DNA of 64,000 bases from Ixodes scapularis. Lineage: Eukaryota; Arthropoda; Arachnida; Ixodida; Ixodidae. The stretch is taken from contig NW_024609836.1 of NCBI RefSeq assembly GCF_016920785.2, positions 60,677,930-60,741,929 on the forward strand. The letters are read 5' to 3'. The first letter of the stretch is position 1. Every line of letters begins with the position of its first letter. The notes below the pieces were generated by a model, which was given only the letters and a program-made list of their open reading frames with translations, did no database searches and was not told the origin of the DNA. The translations under genes were made by a program, and so were the position numbers. Below are positions 10,459 to 23,003 of this stretch, piece after piece.

Positions 10459-12259
10459 ACACTTTCTTTTAGGTCTAAACGTAATTTCAGCCCCCTTCTT
10501 ACCCGAGCTCCCTCCTTAGGTTGCAGCGATTGGTTCTTCGAAGTGATTTGCAGGAAAGTATGGACGCCCCGGATCTTTTAGGGTGTAGTTGCCGCAGACG
10601 CGCCGCTTTCGTGCAGTGCAAACAGTCTTCAAAACAATATCTTCGCGCAAGTGGTTTTCGCTTCGCTTGCACTTAAGGCAAACCGAAGCATAGAGCTGGG
10701 TTCTAAGCGCAATATTTTTACGTTAATTTGTGTTTATCGAGGGCCATGTGGTAATCCTCTTACAATCGCCGCCGAAGACACACACTATACTATTAAGTCC
10801 CTTTTACTGCTAGCTACACTTCGTCTCTTCTCAACAAGAAGCAAAGGCACGAACGGCTATAGCTTTGGCTTGTACTTCCGCCGCAAGAGCGCGTCTGCAA
10901 CCGCGCGATGAAACTCAAGGAAATTGCGCTCGTAGCCTTTGCCGTATAGTCCATGAGAGTGTAAGACGAGGTGTGATAGAAGGAGGAGAGCCAGCGCCGT
11001 ATCCCACTGCGCTAGTGCTCGAGCGGACAAAGCATTTTGTACAGTTAATCTTCTCTGCGTAATTCTTAAAAGCTGCTTCTATACTGCGCAAGGTAGCATA
11101 CAAGGCCATGTTTTTGAAATTTTTCTTCTCTAATGTTTTGGCCTTGTTTTCAATGCCGTCTCTAACCTTCAACGCGGAGCACAAATTCGTACGCGCAAGA
11201 AATTCAAGCCTGGAGACCAACGACGAACGGTAGAAGATAATTGAAAGTCGTGCACGCTTGCTTCTCCGATTTACCCCTGGATTTTTCCGAATATCTATAT
11301 CCACGCAAGAAGAAAAGCAAATTAGTTACCAAACTGTTGTATTTCAAAACGTACGTCAGCTCCGGGTGCCTGCCGGCAGTCCCGTTAAATTGACGTCAAT
11401 TGCGGGCACAAAGCGTCTCGTGATGCCAATCCATCATTGTTGTTGTTCGCTTGTTCGCGCACGACGCCGCAAGCTCGGAGCGACAGGTCCGACGGCACGC
11501 AAAGAATACAGCGGGGGGCTGTCGTCGGCGCGCTCTCGGGGGTGCATTACGCTTCGCGTGGCGTTATCCTAGGCTCTGTTTCACAGCAGCGAAACGTAAC
11601 AAGCCGTACCAGCCACTCAATGCTGCGCAAACTTTCACGTGACTAGGCGTCCCGCGAGTTGCTGCTCAGTTCCCGAAGGTCAGGTGTCAGTCGCGCGGTG
11701 GTGGATTGGCTTCGATGGATTGTAGTGCCGTCCGCGCTGTTCATCGTGAGACGTGAAACGGAGTTTAACTCGACTGCGCCAGTGCCGTCACGTCGTGAGC
11801 GCACTCGAGAAATTCAAGTAGCCAAAAGCAAGAAAAAGCTCAAGATCGTGTTTCGGTGTCGTATCACTATAGGCAAACAAATAACGAATACTGCTCACGA
11901 ATGCGTGGCAAGTATTATAGTTACCCACTAGAAAATTTTACGCCCTTAAAAAGGGTATACTCCGGCTTTTCTCTTTTTTTTATTATCTTTGATTTGCCCA
12001 AAAGTTTGCTTAACGCACCAGCGAATTCACCACTGAACGCTATAGTCCGTTTCACTATAAAAGTTTGACGTGCAAGGTGGCGCATTTCATCGCTCACGAA
12101 GCGCGTTGTTAAAATTACCCTGGCAGAAAAAAAGAACACACTTTTTGTTCTACTTTTCGCAACGCAGTATGCACCACACACACAAAAAAAGAAGAAAACA
12201 GACGGATCAGATATTAAGAAATTGTTTAACGGCAGAGCAGGCAGGCAGATGTTTTCGGT
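9713..12259. other. Noncoding interval
   Basis: No gene is supported. A compound tract of 19 C plus (AC)n lies at 10,426-10,462. GC-rich but repeat-free DNA around 11,340-11,830 opens several overlapping frames with no recognisable domain or splice context. Confidence 0.45.
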
Positions 12260-12485
12260 ATGCAGAGCGCAAGTTCGTCTGCTTCTTTTGCAGGGGTTGT
12301 GGGGACCTCATATGCCAAGCTCTGATCGGCTGTGACTGAGGGATAGAGGGTAGACGTCAAGGAAGCTTGCCTTGAGCTCTACCCACTATCCTTCGATCAG
12401 AGCCAATCAGAGCCAATCAGAGCTCGGCGTTCTGACGTCACTACAACCACCTGCAAAAGAAGCAGACGAACTTGAGCTCCGCATA
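12260..12485. mobile_element. Foldback element (MITE family B), copy 2
   Basis: The left end TATGCAGAGCGCAAGTTCG and the right end CGAACTTGAGCTCCGCATA are inverted copies. The arms (about 100 bp) share GTCTGCTTCTTTTGCAGG, GGTTGT and AAGCTCTGAT.GGCT with each other and with 8,371-8,540. This copy is the more complete one, and the right arm has a duplicated AGAGCCAATC block. Confidence 0.75.
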
Positions 12486-12631
12486 GAAATTGACAACAGA
12501 CTGCTCTATACACTCCAGCGGCCCGCGCTACGATTCGGCGGATAACCAATAAAGCAGCGTGAAGTGAAAAGTGCATCGCCCGGCTAAACCAATTACGCAT
12601 AAAAAAAAAAAAATACAAAGCACAGGACCAC

Positions 12632-12705
12632 GGCTAGGTGGCGCAAGCTACCGCCCGTTACAAAGGATATAGCCATTAACATCGATCCATCCATCCATCC
12701 ATCCT
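12632..12705 (+). repeat. Retroelement 3' tail with (ATCC)n
   Basis: GGCTAGGTGGCGCAAGC..ACCGCCCGTTACAAAGGATATAGCC (quoted by halves) ends in four to five ATCC repeats. Related tails lie at 14,001-14,064 (minus), 16,208-16,281 and 47,382-47,449. A conserved tail ending in a short microsatellite fits the 3' end of a target-primed retroelement, RTE-like or a SINE borrowing that tail. The family assignment is an inference. Confidence 0.6.
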
Positions 12706-12821
12706 TGGGGCACGTAATATGCGTGAATGGTTTAGACGGTGATGGCACAAAGACACTAAAGCGACGAAGGTCATGACGGGGCGCGCTTGGCGCCGCTTCA
12801 ATGGCCCCATACGAATCGTAT

Positions 12822-12867
12822 ACTATAAGGTCGGACATAAAGCGGCTATAAGGTCGGACATAAAGCG
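12822..12867 (+). repeat. Direct 23-bp duplication
   Basis: TATAAGGTCGGACATAAAGCG occurs twice in tandem with 23-bp spacing. It is a simple tandem duplication with no apparent function. Confidence 0.7.
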
Positions 12868-12876
12868 AAACGTACA

Positions 12877-13230
12877 TTAATTAGCGCGCCCAGATGTTCC
12901 GGTGGTGCCCTCTGACGGATTCCGTTCTTGACGTCGAGGACCGGGATTTTCCTCGCCGTGATTGGCAGGATCTGCGTCGCCGAGAAACCGGCGATTGGGC
13001 CGCCCCGGCATCATCGGTACACGGGAAGCCACGGTTAGAGACAATCGCGAAAGGTCGACGACGACGCTCTCGATCGCGCCCGTCGCTCATAGGTGGCGAC
13101 GCTAGACGACCCGACGGGAAACGCACTCGCCGAGCGGAAACTCGACGGGAAGTTTAGAAATGGATAGCGAGGCCTTCCCGAGCAACAAACCGAGGCGGGC
13201 GTTTAAAAACCATTCGGACGATCAACGAGG
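12877..13230 (+). repeat. CpG-rich dispersed repeat, copy 2
   Basis: This is the counterpart of 85-600. After the shared leader, an ATG at 13,160 opens 25 codons (MDSEAFPSNKPRRAF... through DDQRGA) before TAA. The equivalent ATG frame in copy 1 also contains DDQR near its end, so the start codon and downstream region belong to the repeat. Probably the 5' end of a retroelement; unnamed. Confidence 0.4.
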
Positions 13231-14000
13231 CGCCTAACCAAACAGGACGCGCTGTTTATATGCGTTCTCGGGTCGGCCGCGCCTGCGTATGCCCTTGCGC
13301 GAGCCTGTATCGCTCGGTGGGTATACTATATGCACCTTGTGTCGTTGGTGCAACCGGGTTCGCCTCCCAGACGAAGTGCAGAAGCAAAAATAAAGCGAAA
13401 GAAAGGCGTCGGTTAATAAAGACTGCTTGATTTACTATGCAGGAGAGGGAGAGGAAGAGAGAGAGTAAAGGGAGCACGTCGTCTGCTGTCTCGTTGTCAT
13501 GGTCGTCTGCTTTCTAAGCGAGCCGCGCTGGGACCCAAGACGACTTGGCCGACATCCACACCTTTCTGAGCGAGTAGGAAACGCAGTTGTGTCGCAAGCT
13601 GAACCTTACCTTAGAACCGAGATACTGTTCTCTAGGCATCTTTTTTCCCTCTGTTTAAAGCGGGAAGCCATGCTTATTTTCAACGATGCACGCGGAGCGA
13701 CTGAAATGTTAAAAAAGTGTTGCGAGAGAAGAGAGAAAAAAAAAAGCAGGATATACTTTCGTCTTGAATTCCCAGACTCGACTACGCCCCTGAAAATGAT
13801 GAATGCACAATTTTCACGACGTCACAGAAAGGAGGGGGCGTCCGCGTAAAACCGCGCCTTTTTTTCAAGACGTATCGCCGGCAAAACGAATTGTTATAGC
13901 TCTACCTAATGCCCAACGCATTTCTATGAGCGCGTCTACTCGCGCGTTCACCAAGTCTTCGAAGGTGGTCCCCTTCCCCGGTTTTCGCCGGATGACGTTG
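13231..14000. other. Noncoding interval
   Basis: No gene is supported. The stretch 13,255-13,400 has a GGGTTCGCCTCCC word resembling a Pol III B box but no matching A box, so it is not called as a tRNA-derived element. Confidence 0.4.
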
Positions 14001-14064
14001 AATGGATGGATAGATGTTAATGGCTATACCCTTTGAAACGGGCGGTAGCTTGCGCCACCTAGCC
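14001..14064 (-). repeat. Retroelement 3' tail with (GGAT)n, minus strand
   Basis: On the minus strand this reads GGCTAGGTGGCGCAAGC..ACCGCCCGTTTCAAAGGGTATAGCC and ends in ATC(T)ATCC repeats: the same tail as 12,632-12,705 in opposite orientation. Confidence 0.6.
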
Positions 14065-14075
14065 TAAGTTACGTC

Positions 14076-14432
14076 CTAGAAGTGTGAATGCTGTTGCCAG
14101 CCGCGATCATGGTGGCGGCAGTGCAGCGAAGGCTGGCGCGAAAGGCGCCTGGTCTGCTGCAGGTAGCTTTCCAGCTTGACAGGTAATGGAAGTTCCGGCA
14201 ACCAGGAGTTGGAACGCTGCGACGGCAGCGACACTGGCGTCCACTCGTACCTTTCGCCATAACTTCTGCGACCAACCGCCAGGATCGCCACATCCGATAT
14301 AGCATCCTGCCACGTGAAATGTTGCCACATCGAAACCAGTTTTGATGCACGGGCGATATATATGTATGCAGAGAAGTCAAAGGCGCGTTCAAGACATTCT
14401 TTTGGCGCACATAGGACATTTAGGTGGTTAGA
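14076..14432 (-). CDS. Unrecognised GC-rich open frame beside the retroelement tail
   Basis: An open frame of 118 codons between stops on the minus strand includes ECLERAFDFSAYIYIARASK, then MWQHFTWQDAISDVAILAVG and a Ser/Leu/Pro-rich C-terminus ending WQQHSHF. Composition is protein-like with G/C in most third positions. The two other minus frames are also long, which weakens the case. Eleven bases after its TAG the sequence enters the retroelement tail at 14,064, so it may be part of the same retroelement insertion. No family was recognised. On the plus strand an ATG at 14,109 opens a presequence-like frame to AG|GTAATG at 14,182; one reading at most is real. Confidence 0.25.
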   Translation of the reverse strand, partial: SNHLNVLCAPKECLERAFDFSAYIYIARASKLVSMWQHFTWQDAISDVAILAVGRRSYGERYEWTPVSLPSQRSNSWLPELPLPVKLESYLQQTRRLSRQPSLHCRHHDRGWQQHSHF

Positions 14433-14639
14433 TTACTTTTGAGAAGGCAAATACAATCCCTCCAGAGCCTATACGTTGAAACGTATGCTTTAGTTTACCA
14501 GAAAATGTTTGCCCTCACACCAGAAACAAAATTGTTTCGGTTTTTTCCTTCGCAGCACTAGACATAATATTGCGAGCTCGGAAGATTTTGACCTTCTTTA
14601 ATTTAGACACCACAACGTTGCCACCCATGTTTCATAAAA

Positions 14640-14880
14640 AAAAAAGCAAGAAACAGAAAAGCGAGAACATGCATTACTACGTTGACGCGATCAGTGTCCG
14701 AGTATCGAACGCGGGACCTCTCCATGTCTAATGAAGAGGTCCCGGGTTCGATACCTGGACCAGGCGGCATTTTTCGGTCGCGCACCAGTCACCTAGCTGT
14801 GTTTGGTGGTTTGCGTTTGTCCGTTGTCCCTCTTGTTCCCTTCTCCAGGGATTATCTTCGTCGTCGTCGAGATGACTAAG
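14640..14880 (+). mobile_element. tRNA-derived SINE with head-to-head B boxes
   Basis: GGTTCGATACC at 14,745-14,755 is a Pol III B box, followed by CTGGACCAGGCGGC and a body with CGGTCGCGCACCAGTCACCTAGCTGTGTTTGG (quoted in part). The same body occurs on the minus strand in the SINE array at 38.5-39.3 kb. Upstream, GTATCGAACGCGGGACCTCT is an inverted copy of the B-box arm, so two tRNA-like halves face each other around a 13-nt spacer. The layout resembles the tick Ruka SINE family. Confidence 0.65.
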
Positions 14881-17800
14881 TTTTCGTTACTTTGAAGCGT
14901 ACATCTTACGCGCAGTGGTATTCTGGGGCTGCACGAGGCACGTTTTTAGCCGCTTTAGAGGAAGGCCATCACAAAATTTCATGGCCACTTCCGAGTCAGA
15001 AGTATAGAAAAAAACAAAAAAAACAGCCTGTTTTATTGCACACGGGAAGGACATTCAATGACGTCCTCATAAACGACGCTCTTGTTTGCAAACACGCGAG
15101 AAGTTCGCAAACGAGAAAGCGTGCGTCAAAGACGTTGAGTGTGGCTCATCATCACCCCCCCCCCCCCCCCCCCCCCCCTTCCCGTCCTCTGCGCCATCAT
15201 CCTTTTCGTCGCCTCCTTTCCAGCGCACACAGCGAGTCGGAATGTGCGGGCCTTTATTTAGCAGCGACCACTTCCGCAAATGGGAACAGCGTGCCAAGGT
15301 TGAGCAGCATCTGACACGTGATTCAGTCGCGGCGCCCTCCTTGGGGTCTCGGCGCCTGCCACCGCGACCGTCCCCATAATAGCGTCCGTGTCTGTCGGGA
15401 CGATCGCCTCCCTGTCGGGCAAGGGACGACGCCGGGCTTTGCGGACGCCACTGGTCGGCCCGCACCAGACGACCAAATCACTCACAAAGGACGGTGCCAC
15501 TATTTTCGCACTTTTGGTAAATACTGCTTAGAATGAATCCTCGAGGCTCATAAGCTACGAATACACGTTCATTTTTTTTTCTCCGCGTAATAAAAAACAC
15601 GAGAAAAAAAAAAAAAAGGGCAAACAAGCAGCGTTTATGCCCCCAACTCGCAGCTAGTACAAGTGGACAAGTGATCTGGTGTCTATTTTGTGACCGCAGT
15701 CATTCATCATAGCCACGAACTAGGTTTGTACAGCTCTGACCTACAAGCATTGTTTCGGTTCAGTTACTCCTGTCATTGTAGCTACCCGAACGCTCGTTGA
15801 GGCATTGACTGTCACGAACTCAAACTGAGTGCTCACGTAGTGCACCTCTAAACCTCATGTGACTATCGTCACCATGGGGTAATTTTCGCGACTAAGTTAA
15901 CATTGCTGTCTCAGCGACTACGCCATCAAGTATCGCGAAGGAGAGACAGAATTAAAGAAGAAAAAGTCCAATTTCAGTCTGGAAATTGCAACGCGACAGA
16001 AAAGCTTCTTGGTCAGTGGAGTGGCGTGCGATTTGCCTTGGGTAACTGAAGTGCCAGCAAGAGTGTGTAAAGTAGAAAACATTCAAACCCAGTATCACTG
16101 AATGGTCCCTTTAAGTTTTGCGGTCGACTGCTTTCGCCAAGAAGTTGCTCTGCATTTTGAAGTATAGTGACTGTGATGGTAGCAGCGCCGCTGTAACCGT
16201 CATATTGACTAGGTGGCGCAAGTTGTTAACCAATTCAAAGGCTTCAGCCGTACCAGTTCAGGCATTCATTTATCCATTTCTATGAAACAACTCGAGGGTT
16301 ACGTTTTTTTTTGTTTTTGTTTTTAACAAATAGATGAGCCCTGAAGTGGCTTAGGTAAATTTTATATCTGTGGAATCTTTCGGAGCGAGTCGTAGCTAAC
16401 CTCGTGTCGCATTAATATTTTGAGCCTCTAAACTGGCGATTACGAACATACAAAACGTGGGTTGATGCCGAGAACACTGTGATGCTTGGAAGGGCAAGAG
16501 CTTCTCTCGTACCGTGACTGATTAGAACGATCAGAATAAAAACAATCAAGAGGTGAACATGAGATATGGTGCCGTTCATGCACATCTGCCCATAAGAGAT
16601 GTGCATTGAGAAAACTTCGTCTGCCTAAAAATATAACAACCTGGGGTGCTGTTGTAGATATGACACGTGGTCGATGGGGTAATACTACTAATTTCGGGTC
16701 TTGGACTTGCATCATATATCTAAAACTACCTCTATGCTTTCATGATCAACCGCGCTGTAGTTCAACCCCGCATCTCGGGACGGGGCCATTCCTCTTTTAC
16801 TTCAATCGGCCATTCTAGCTTGTATTGTCCAAGATTGTATTGTGCAAATACATACAGAATCTGGCAGGAGGGCAGATACCATCAATACCTTGAGTTTGCA
16901 GCTGCTGGAAGTATATATCTGTACAATTTTGTGGTTCAATAAAGTATGAGCGAAACACTATGGCTCATTTCAATGGCGAAGACATCTTTGATCGAGTGAA
17001 TCGAGAGTTTCGTCATATAGTTTTATAGGGATCTAACCTGAATATATGACTACAGCCGATAAAATGATTTCAGTAAAGTTATCTAAGCAGCGCGCATGAA
17101 CACGAATCCACAAGAAAGTCCAGGGGTCGAAAAATACATTGCAATAATTGTAGTGGTGTTAATAATAAATTTATGAACAATGAAGTTCTCGAAAGATGAC
17201 AGTTTGACCTCGCGTTTTCTTACACAGATACCAAGATAAGAAATCATCGAAGAAAGCCTTAGCAGCGTGTGCCGAACAATAATTAATTTCAGTAGGTATG
17301 GCTGTCGGCATTTCTCTTTGTCCACAAACGCCTTTCTACACAGTCGTACCCAAGATTACCCCGATAGGAAAACCAATATTTCTTCGAAGTTCATCGATCT
17401 TCGCCCACAATCAATGTACTCCAAAGGTTTGAGGAAACATTATAAAAGCAACATTATCAAACAAAGGTGTACCGCCCCGACACCTTCTCAATCAAGAGGA
17501 AACAATTAAGAAAGACAAGCGGAGGCCTGCAGGGCGACTGCAAACCACAAGGGAAACGTCAACGACCTGCAAATTTATCATAGCACCCTACCTCCTTCTC
17601 CCTCCCCCCTTTACCTCCGCTTTCCACCTTCGGCGCCGCTCTGTTAGCAGTAGCAACGAAGAAAAACACGAAAGCAGACAAAAGACAAGTCAACGGAAAG
17701 GTGCCGAACTTGTTTCGGCGAAGACGGTGAGCGACGATGCCATCTGTTAGAGCCTTTTTGACATTCGCTGTCTTCAACCCGCGTAGGTATACCACAAAGC

Positions 17801-20800
17801 AAATCGCGTTAGCTGACGGGAAGTACAAATGACTCTTTCTAGCGTAGCATCGGATAATAGAACAGCCGAAAGTGTCGCCGCACGACCGCTGCCGAGTACC
17901 GCGTTTGAAAAGAGGAAGATCTGTTTGAAGATTGATATCAGCTGTACGTGTACAGAGCACAAGTGAGTGCATTCTTTCGCTAGGTAACAAACAGTTATAA
18001 TTTCTGCAAACGAAAGTCTGGGAGTCTCTCAATGAAGACATAGTAAAATAATGTTTTGTCCCTGGAGTCTCAATATGACTTTACTTGGAACTTTATTTTG
18101 TCTGGGCACAGAGTAGGGCACAGGCCCATAACAGATCGCGATCTCACCAGCCTGTTTTGAGCATAGCACGAGACGGCATGAGCCGTTTTATGCACTGCAG
18201 TCCCGTGGACTAATGTTATGGCGGCGTTACGCAGCGGTGGAACGCTTACTGAGATCGTTCTATTCGGGAGGAGACAATCGAGGCGTAGATAAGAATTACG
18301 TGATAGGTATAACAGTTATGAGTTATATAAATGATAAGTTGTTGCGACGTTCCAAAGGACAGTCTTTGTCACTATGACGGCTATCATTGCTTGGAGACTT
18401 ACTTTCAATTGTTTGCATTGGATTCCGCTATGTTATTTAGTTAAAATAAGATATACCTATTTCTAAATTACCGAAGGATCAATGCTGGGAATGTGTGTTT
18501 ACGTACCGCACGTGCTGGCGTCTGCAGAGGAACTGTGTTAAAGCAAAAAAACCTAAAACAAATGGCATTTTGCACTCCCGTTGATCAACGCCCTATTTTG
18601 GTTTTTTACATCTAAGTATTTTTTACGGGAAAGACGAGCGCGTGCGGCGCCTACTACCTACGTTACCAGCATTCTAGTTGATGTCTGGGTAACTTAGCAA
18701 TTTGGGCGATTTTCAAGACAGCCCACGCTCCGTAATTCTCAATCCGTTAGTGACTCTATAACAAAAAAGTGTCACCAATCACGTATGTAAGGTGGAGCAA
18801 ATTTTTAGGAATGAGTGATATAATGATAGACACCGGTCTACAGACTAGAATTTTAAGCATCGCCGGCTTGTCTTGTTTGGGTATAAAACACGTCGATGCG
18901 AAAACAACAACTGCAAGGTAGTCAGTTGCGCGAGTTGGTAGTGATAAAAGTTGCGCCTGTCCTTTTGTGCGCAACTTTAACCATGTTTAACAACAATAGC
19001 ATACACGCACTGGTTCTATATTTCCCTGAGGCGCAGTTTACTTTGACCAAACATCCGCATATTGGAAAACCGTCATACTGTACGGCAGCAAAAAAGACCG
19101 GGGCAGAGAGTGGCTTTTACACCCCACCTTCCCCTTCCATTTCTTCACAGCTCTAATCCTGCAGGGCTGAGCATGATCCAGGAACCCTGCCTGAGAGGGG
19201 GACAATCTCAAGCCGGCCGGGTCTTTCAAAGTTGTACCTCGCGGAACGTTCTATGTAGAACGTGGCTGTTAAACGTCGCCTACGGCGCTGGCAAAGCAGC
19301 CGTCTGAAAGAGAAATGTATTGGCGGAACGGTGGGGAAAGTCATTTTCGTCCGAGGACTATCTTCACCGCGATTCCTGGTTTCAAGCCGCACATTTAGAA
19401 GACGGGAGTTTCAAGAAGCCGGTATTCTCGTTGTCATCTGAAGAAAGAAAGAAAGAAACAAACAGAAAACTTTTGGAGATAGTTAATCCCACGCAGCGGC
19501 GAAGTAGGCAAGGAAAGATATTATTTCCAAAGAAAACACCATTTATTTTTAATGAGACAGGGAACGAAACTTGAAGACAAAGTAGTAGGGACAGTAGAAT
19601 GTGGACATACAGCGTTTTACGATTAATACAAACCAGCTTGCCTGTACTTTGACCATCGTTTTCACTACGATCCTTACGCTTAAAACAGTAGTTAAAAAAA
19701 AAAAAAAACTGATCTTAAATGTACTTCTTACATGCCTATACTCAATTCAGCGTATCAAAGAGGAAATTAGTAACGCTAAGACTGAGGAAAACTGATCACA
19801 TTCTCGGGCGAACTTGAAGGTGCAGAGGTTTGCCCGAATGTCCTGGAACCCTGTTGGTTGTATACCAGCGCGTATAAATCTAACACCACCTAGAATAATC
19901 GAAGGCCGTGGACAGCCTTTTCTGCCTCCGTGAAACGTCATCCCACTCGAATGGCAGCAACTCGGCAATATGGCCCAAGCCTGACACCTAGCGTCTTCGG
20001 ACGCACTAACTGGACAAAAGCCCCTACCGAAGACTCAGATAGTGCTTATGTCCAATTTGGGTCTACGCTCGAGCGCACTGTGATAACGTCAAGATTCTAT
20101 TGTGTACAGGCTCTGATCATTCTAGGTGGAGTTGATAAAAAGTCCCGTTTTCTCTTTGTCCAAATAGTTCTAGGTGTCGGCAAAACCCTTTTCGAAATTC
20201 AGCCTTGGCAAGTTTGATCACTATCATGATCTAGGTGTATGGCATCCGCCCCAGACTAACAGCGTCCTTCTTGACGCTAATGAAGGAAGGAGTTGAAGGT
20301 GCTACCAAGTGGATGATATATACGAGGCTTGTATACGTTTGAGACGTCAGCACAACACGACGAACGAATTAAATACAACGGCTGCGTAAGCGTTTAGTTG
20401 TGGCCCAATCGGTATCTTGGCACAAGCGTATCTCTAATGCCTTTCGAGAACATAAATTTAATTAGGTGGCTTATGGGTCGCCACTTTATTCTGGTATGTT
20501 CTTACCTTCAGCCTATCAAAACTAAAACCAATCAAGAAATAATTTTGAGGTGATTGAAGAATCAATTCTCATCTGTTTTTGACGCGTGAAGGTGACGGTG
20601 TGCGATGAAATACAATTTCATGACCGCCATTAGGTTGCCATTAGGGAGTATAGTGTATAGTTTAGAAAGCACAAGATGATGCTACATTTTGAAAAGTTCC
20701 TGAAGGTTTATAGACATCGCCTGCTGTGATGGAGCTCCTTGTCGACTCATTGCTTTACAGGCCGCAATCTCATTAGCTGCTCAGTGCCAATAAGAACAAG

Positions 20801-22825
20801 ATAAGTGAGGAGGACCACATCGCTTTGTTCTTAAGTTATCAATTGACCTTTCCTCAATTCACTAGGATCGCCAGTCACTGATTTTTTGTTGATCTGGCTG
20901 GTTTAACAGTCATAAGGTCGATAAAGGCCATCGACGTCATGCAATACCCAGCGGCAAAGAGGCACCCAAGATTTTTGCCGCCATATAACCGCACTTGATA
21001 TAGGCTAAGCGACTTAAATGAGCATCAGCTTTTGCCGTTTTGTATGCATTTCGGGAAAGAGTTTGTGCAGGTATTTCTGAAGACGCACTCCACTACCAAG
21101 TGCTCTCCGTAAAGTGTAACTTTTCCGAGGCTCAGACATCCATTGGTCTAATTCGGGCGTCCGAAATGCTGTACACGAAAGGGGTTTCGGAACTCTATAC
21201 ACACTTTACGACCGCTTTCGACGTTTTTTTAAGGCCCCTAAGAAAACAGACATTTGGCAAGCGGGCTGTTTGGATATTGCGCAAAGAATAAATAAATGGC
21301 GTTTTTATGCCCCAGACTCGAAACCAGATGGGCACTAAGAAGGAACTAAGAAATAAAGCAAACATATGTGATTTAGTAAATTTAAGACACGTATACCTCA
21401 CACTCGGAGCTTCTAAGACAATATTAAACAAGAAAAAAGGTAAATTGCTCGAAATATTAGCAGAAATAAAACCAGTAAAATTTATACCACGTGAAGACAG
21501 GATCCTTTTAGTTTGCGCAGCGTGCAGTAAGACGCATTAGTCTAACATTTCTTTGCGCTTTCTCAACATTCGACGACGATGATTTCCTCAGCTTTATATA
21601 GCGGCAAGATCACTCGCAAACTTCGTAAATATACAGCCCTATTTCGTCTACTTTGGGTTTTCTTGTGCAACCCGTAGATGTATATACAAGCTTGGAGGTT
21701 CCGCTCTACTGCAACTTTCCTTGAATAAACATTTTATCTTGACTTTAAAATAATTTTTTTTAGAAATGCACCAAAAGCCATTAAAGATCTTCTTGGCACG
21801 AACTAATTCATTAACTCTCCTTTCACTATACTTTATTACAGGTGGAAAGTGTATTGTGGGCGATTATTCGATATCCGTACTGTGTCATGCACGTTAAAGG
21901 CTTCAAGACTTTTTGTAATAGACCCTTTTCAAAAGTCAATCTACTGTGCAGTGCCAAACCGGACGCTCCAATGGCGGCATTACATGGGTTCTTCACACCA
22001 TAAAAAAGTGAACGTCGTTAAAAGCATGTGTGCAGAAAACGGGCAGTTGATTCTAACATGTTGGCCCTTGTTCATTGCTTTGGATTCACAAAGTCGAGGG
22101 TGCTTCATTTACGTGATCCTGTTCTATCACCACCATTAATGCGAAAATAGCGGAGATTTTGAGACTGCCAGAAGATGGCTCCTATACTTTTAGAAAATGT
22201 CAGAACCGTTTATACTGAGAGAGTTTGGCCAATGGGCGGAGCATGTTGCCCACTAAAAACAGCGGATTTCGTGATGACACAAAATGGTGTTACTTCGTTG
22301 TCTTAATTGTTTATTCCTGAGAAATCGCATAGAGTTCCTATGATTCAGAGCCACCAAATGGCGGGCGAAAGTAGTCGTCCCCCGCTTCTCCGACTACGCC
22401 GCTGTGGTTGCCAGGCTGTCAAAATCTTTTTAAAAAGGCCAAACCCTCATAATATAAGCGGCTCTGGAAAGGGTCTAGCCAGCCCGAAGAGGTGTGCTGG
22501 TATATGCGTCTCTTCTGTAGATGAAAAATCTAGCCAGTACAGTACCACTACTTGCCTGGGGTGTTTAGCGGTCATCGAGCAGTAGTGTCTATGTCTGTGT
22601 TGTCCCCGTTTTTCTTCTCCTTTTGTCCTACGTCTCGGGTTTTACAGTGTTGAAAGTTAAACAGCTCGCTTGCATCTTCTCTCTAATTCCAGTAGTGATA
22701 TTTGCGGGAAGTTTGGGTATGGACACCTGGCGAAATGTTTTCACAACCCAGAGTGAGGATACTTCAACTTCCTCTGCTGGTACAAGCACGTGCAACGCTA
22801 AGGTTTTGTGCACTATGAAAATTAA
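14881..22825. other. Long noncoding interval with scattered repeat fragments
   Basis: No gene is supported. Contents: 24 C at 15,155-15,178; a repeat fragment at 15,610-15,700; a retroelement tail at 16,208-16,281; a dispersed repeat at 18,480-18,720; a repeat fragment at 21,290-21,345. The block AAACCCTTTTCGAAATTCAG..TTTGATC.CTATCAT near 20,185-20,230 recurs at about 31,838-31,878. An open frame at 21,307-21,540 (lysine-rich, AT-rich) has no recognisable domain. Confidence 0.4.
16208..16281 (+). repeat. Retroelement 3' tail, degenerate copy
   Basis: CTAGGTGGCGCAAGTTGTTAACC..TTCAAAGG.TTCAGCC followed by ATTCATTTATCCATTT aligns with the tail at 12,632-12,705, with a degenerate microsatellite end. 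Confidence 0.45.
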
Positions 22826-22998
22826 AACATAACCGCGTGGGTAGCACGTGCTTACGCATAGTGAGGAAAACAGCAGCACCCCTCGCGAGCTTCTCACCAC
22901 GACTACAACCACATAAATCAAAACGGGGAGTGTGTGGATTGAAACCCGCACCCCTGGGTGACGCAACGCGAGCTTAAGCTCCACGTGCTGCAAGCTGT
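22826..22998 (-). mobile_element. tRNA-like SINE, second family
   Basis: On the minus strand a tRNA-like head carries the B box GGTTTCAATCC (22,936-22,946). The body is GTGGTGAGAAGCTCGCGAGG.GTGCTGCTGTTTTCCTCACTATGCG and the 3' end is GCACGTGCTACCCACGCGGTTATGTTTTAA. Body and tail fragments recur at about 4,278-4,320, 4,965-5,010 and 23,645-23,690. Box A is not clear. Together these support a dispersed tRNA-derived SINE distinct from the one at 14.7 and 38.6 kb. Confidence 0.5.
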
Positions 22999-23003
22999 GT
23001 TGC

